Source: Methanosarcinales archaeon (lineage in GTDB: Archaea; Halobacteriota; Methanosarcinia; Methanosarcinales; Methanogasteraceae). From it: a stretch of DNA of 15,289 nucleotides. Positions 13,620-15,289 of the stretch are shown piece after piece. Position 1 is the stretch's first letter; each line of letters begins with the position of its first letter. The DNA lies in contig JAUVEF010000007.1 in the NCBI GenBank assembly GCA_030594905.1, positions 1 to 15,289 of the forward strand. Reading direction: 5' to 3'. The notes below the pieces were generated by a model. That model did no database searches. It was not told where the DNA came from and saw only the letters and a program-made list of their open reading frames with translations. A program made the position numbers and the translations under genes.

Positions 13620-15251
13620 TCACACTTCGATCTTGCCAGTCGCCACCTGCAGGATTATCAGCGCATCAAGTGATGTGACTCTACCATCTCCGTTTACATC
13701 TGCGACTTCCTTCCACTCGCTGGATGTAGCCATCTCAAGCACAATCACGGCATCCGCCGTTGTGACTCTGCCATCGCCATCCACATCGCCCTTGAGCGAT
13801 GGTGACATTGTCTCAAAGAGTCCGTCCACCGGCAGATACAGGAACCCATCCTTGAGTTCATCTTTGATCAGTTTGAACGTTTTTTTCTCGTCCGGCGTTG
13901 CGGTTCCTGCTTTGCACTTCTTTCTGAGCTCAAAGAGCTTATCCGGGAAGACGTTATCCTTCACACGAACCGTAACAGAGTCTCCTGTTGATTTACTCGT
14001 GAAGGTGTAAACATAGTTCTCTGTCGTTAGATTCTCTGGGTCTGTTCCCTCCGGCATCTCAATCATGTAGTCTGCGGTCGAGTTATTCAAGATGTATAGG
14101 AACGTTTCTTCGTGCCCGTCAGACGGATGAGCGCTTGTGATTTTAAGATCGCTTTGGTCAACATCGCTCCAGACCAATGAGAGCGCAAACTGAGATGCTC
14201 TCCACGAAGCCGCCACACAGGGGCAGATTTTGCCACCCTCGTGACCTGCTACTGCCTCCTCGATTGTCAGTTCAACGATCTCTCCGTTCGTGCCATCGCA
14301 GACTGAGAATGATAGATCGGATACCGCCTCATAAACCGAAATATAGATCCAATCCTCAAGAGCCGGGTGTGTTGCAAGCGTGGTCTCGTTATTGTAGAGA
14401 TATGTGAGATTCTCAAGCAGCGTTGGAATCTTTTGCCTTGTGTGGTAGCCCGGACTCAGGATACGCGGCAGGACAATTGGCGTTGAATTGCTCGATATCT
14501 CTTCGACGACCGCTCTTGCTGCAAACTCCGGGTGAAGCGTCTCGTTTAAGTTTATGAATGAATACCGCACGCCCTTGATATCGAGGTTGTGGATGTGCCT
14601 CAACCTGAGAAGCGTCTGTTCAGCAAGCGACGCACTGCTTTCATTCCATCCTGCAAATATTGCCTCGTCGTCACTGATACCGTGTGAAACGAGTATGGCA
14701 GTCTCGTTACTTGGATCTTCGCCAAAGTCTGCGGCGTTATCAGCGAGAATACTGCTGATTATCCAGTGATCGTCCATTGCTCCGGTGAAGGTGATGTTTG
14801 CCGTGGTGTTTACCTGAATAAGGTCATCCTCGCCAGAAATCGCATCCCCCAGTCCGAGAATGTACTCAATCTCGCTTATGTGGTTACTGCTTGATGAGAC
14901 AAAGAGCGGTACTGCGACAATCTCGCTAACGCCATGGCTGCTTAGTTTATCGACTGCATCCTCGATTGATTCCCCCGGAACATTCTCCAGGAACCCAAGT
15001 TCCACCGGATACGGTAGGCTCACGTTTGCGACGGTTGCACGGACCGGTGCACACCATGACTCGCTCGAACTGCCGTGTGCGATTACGAGGACGCCGATCT
15101 TGGTCTGGTTGTTGTCTAAATCAATACCGGTTATCGACTCGCCGGTATCGGCATGCCAGTTTGCTGAAGATATGTCTGCACCCGCGATTCCCACGCAGGT
15201 GATCATTACTGCAAGCAAAATAACATTTACATTAATATATTGTTTTGTTAT
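13620..15251 (-). CDS. Secreted CbiX/CfbA-like double chelatase with FmdE-like region and dockerin
   Basis: 543 residues from a probable ATA start at 15251; the nearest conventional start is TTG 15218, and the frame stays open to the window edge. The long form gives a signal peptide, TKQYINVNVILLAVMITCVG followed by IAGA; the TTG form loses its charged front. Then come two sirohydrochlorin/cobalt-chelatase-like domains: one at about 51-136 (AHGS with His59, SNHISEI with His124), one at about 184-281 (SHG with His190, GYHTRQKI with His270). Both keep the paired metal-binding histidines. An FmdE-like region follows (about 330-475: AGHEGGKICPC, later ELRKKCKAGTATPDE). The C-terminus is a type I dockerin with two calcium loops, DVDGDGRVTTAD (489) and DVNGDGRVTSLD (518). 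Thirteen N-x-S/T sequons suit an exported, glycosylated protein. CfbA-type enzymes normally insert metal into tetrapyrroles in the cytoplasm. The true substrate here is unknown. Confidence 0.85.
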   Translation of the reverse strand: MTKQYINVNVILLAVMITCVGIAGADISSANWHADTGESITGIDLDNNQTKIGVLVIAHGSSSESWCAPVRATVANVSLPYPVELGFLENVPGESIEDAVDKLSSHGVSEIVAVPLFVSSSSNHISEIEYILGLGDAISGEDDLIQVNTTANITFTGAMDDHWIISSILADNAADFGEDPSNETAILVSHGISDDEAIFAGWNESSASLAEQTLLRLRHIHNLDIKGVRYSFINLNETLHPEFAARAVVEEISSNSTPIVLPRILSPGYHTRQKIPTLLENLTYLYNNETTLATHPALEDWIYISVYEAVSDLSFSVCDGTNGEIVELTIEEAVAGHEGGKICPCVAASWRASQFALSLVWSDVDQSDLKITSAHPSDGHEETFLYILNNSTADYMIEMPEGTDPENLTTENYVYTFTSKSTGDSVTVRVKDNVFPDKLFELRKKCKAGTATPDEKKTFKLIKDELKDGFLYLPVDGLFETMSPSLKGDVDGDGRVTTADAVIVLEMATSSEWKEVADVNGDGRVTSLDALIILQVATGKIEV

Positions 15252-15260
15252 GCTTATATT

Positions 15261-15266
15261 CCTCCT
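15261..15266 (-). promoter_or_regulatory. Strong Shine-Dalgarno site upstream of the dockerin gene
   Basis: AGGAGG on the minus strand ends nine bases before ATA 15251 and about 42 bases before TTG 15218. Its spacing favours a start at 15251, which also yields a complete signal peptide. A start beyond the window cannot be excluded. Confidence 0.5.
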
Positions 15267-15289
15267 GATATTGCATCGAGTATATGCCC

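Noticed and set aside
13366..13623. 85-codon minus-strand frame sharing SPNFSQKFDQKL with the frame at 12209-12463.
   Set aside because: It lies across repeat copy 3 and overlaps the dockerin gene end; the shared peptide reflects the repeat, not protein homology.

Overview
The window is archaeal, most likely from an anaerobic euryarchaeon of the methanogen/methanotroph/alkanotroph branch (Halobacteriota). The evidence is a TATA-type promoter about 27 bases before several start codons, many apparently leaderless genes, an archaeal-type peptidyl-tRNA hydrolase 2, HMG-CoA reductase for isoprenoid lipids, a KaiC-like RecA-family ATPase, a DUF2298 membrane protein, a FlaI/GspE-type secretion ATPase, and a tRNA-Glu gene without encoded CCA. 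The genus cannot be fixed from the sequence alone. A dockerin joined to chelatase-like and FmdE-like domains would suit ANME-1/Archaeoglobus-like relatives, but that is inference.

Layout. 1-843: 5'-truncated shikimate dehydrogenase (aroE, +). 895-3476 (-): class II HMG-CoA reductase overlapping or abutting a downstream TraB-family membrane protein. 3646-3927 (-): small three-helix membrane protein. 3965-6917 (+): a large DUF2298 membrane protein, with a KaiC-like ATPase starting inside its last codons. 7152-7694 (+): a small PD-(D/E)xK nuclease-like protein that probably starts at a non-AUG codon. 7945-9741 (-): a type II/IV secretion (archaellum/pilus-type) ATPase without a visible membrane partner. 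10050-11051 (+): trpD. 11136-11654 (-): an HTH regulator, divergent from peptidyl-tRNA hydrolase 2 (11711-12058, +). 12460-13122 (-): protein-isoaspartate methyltransferase. 13268-13342 (+): tRNA-Glu(UUC). 13620 to about 15251 (-): a secreted protein with two CbiX/CfbA chelatase-like domains, an FmdE-like region and a C-terminal dockerin.

Between the genes lies a family of modular palindromic repeats. Three copies (about 7697-7927, 12249-12458 and 13383-13531) are built from the same 49-base and 74-88-base units, each beginning CGAGT. All three sit between convergent 3' ends, so they may act as bidirectional terminators or be small non-autonomous mobile elements.

The most unusual gene is the last one. 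A tetrapyrrole-chelatase fold that keeps its metal-binding histidines appears to be exported, carries many N-glycosylation sequons, and ends in a cellulosome-type docking module. This suggests a surface-assembled metal or tetrapyrrole handling complex. The rest are mostly housekeeping genes (aromatic amino acids, mevalonate pathway, translation, protein repair) plus membrane and appendage functions.
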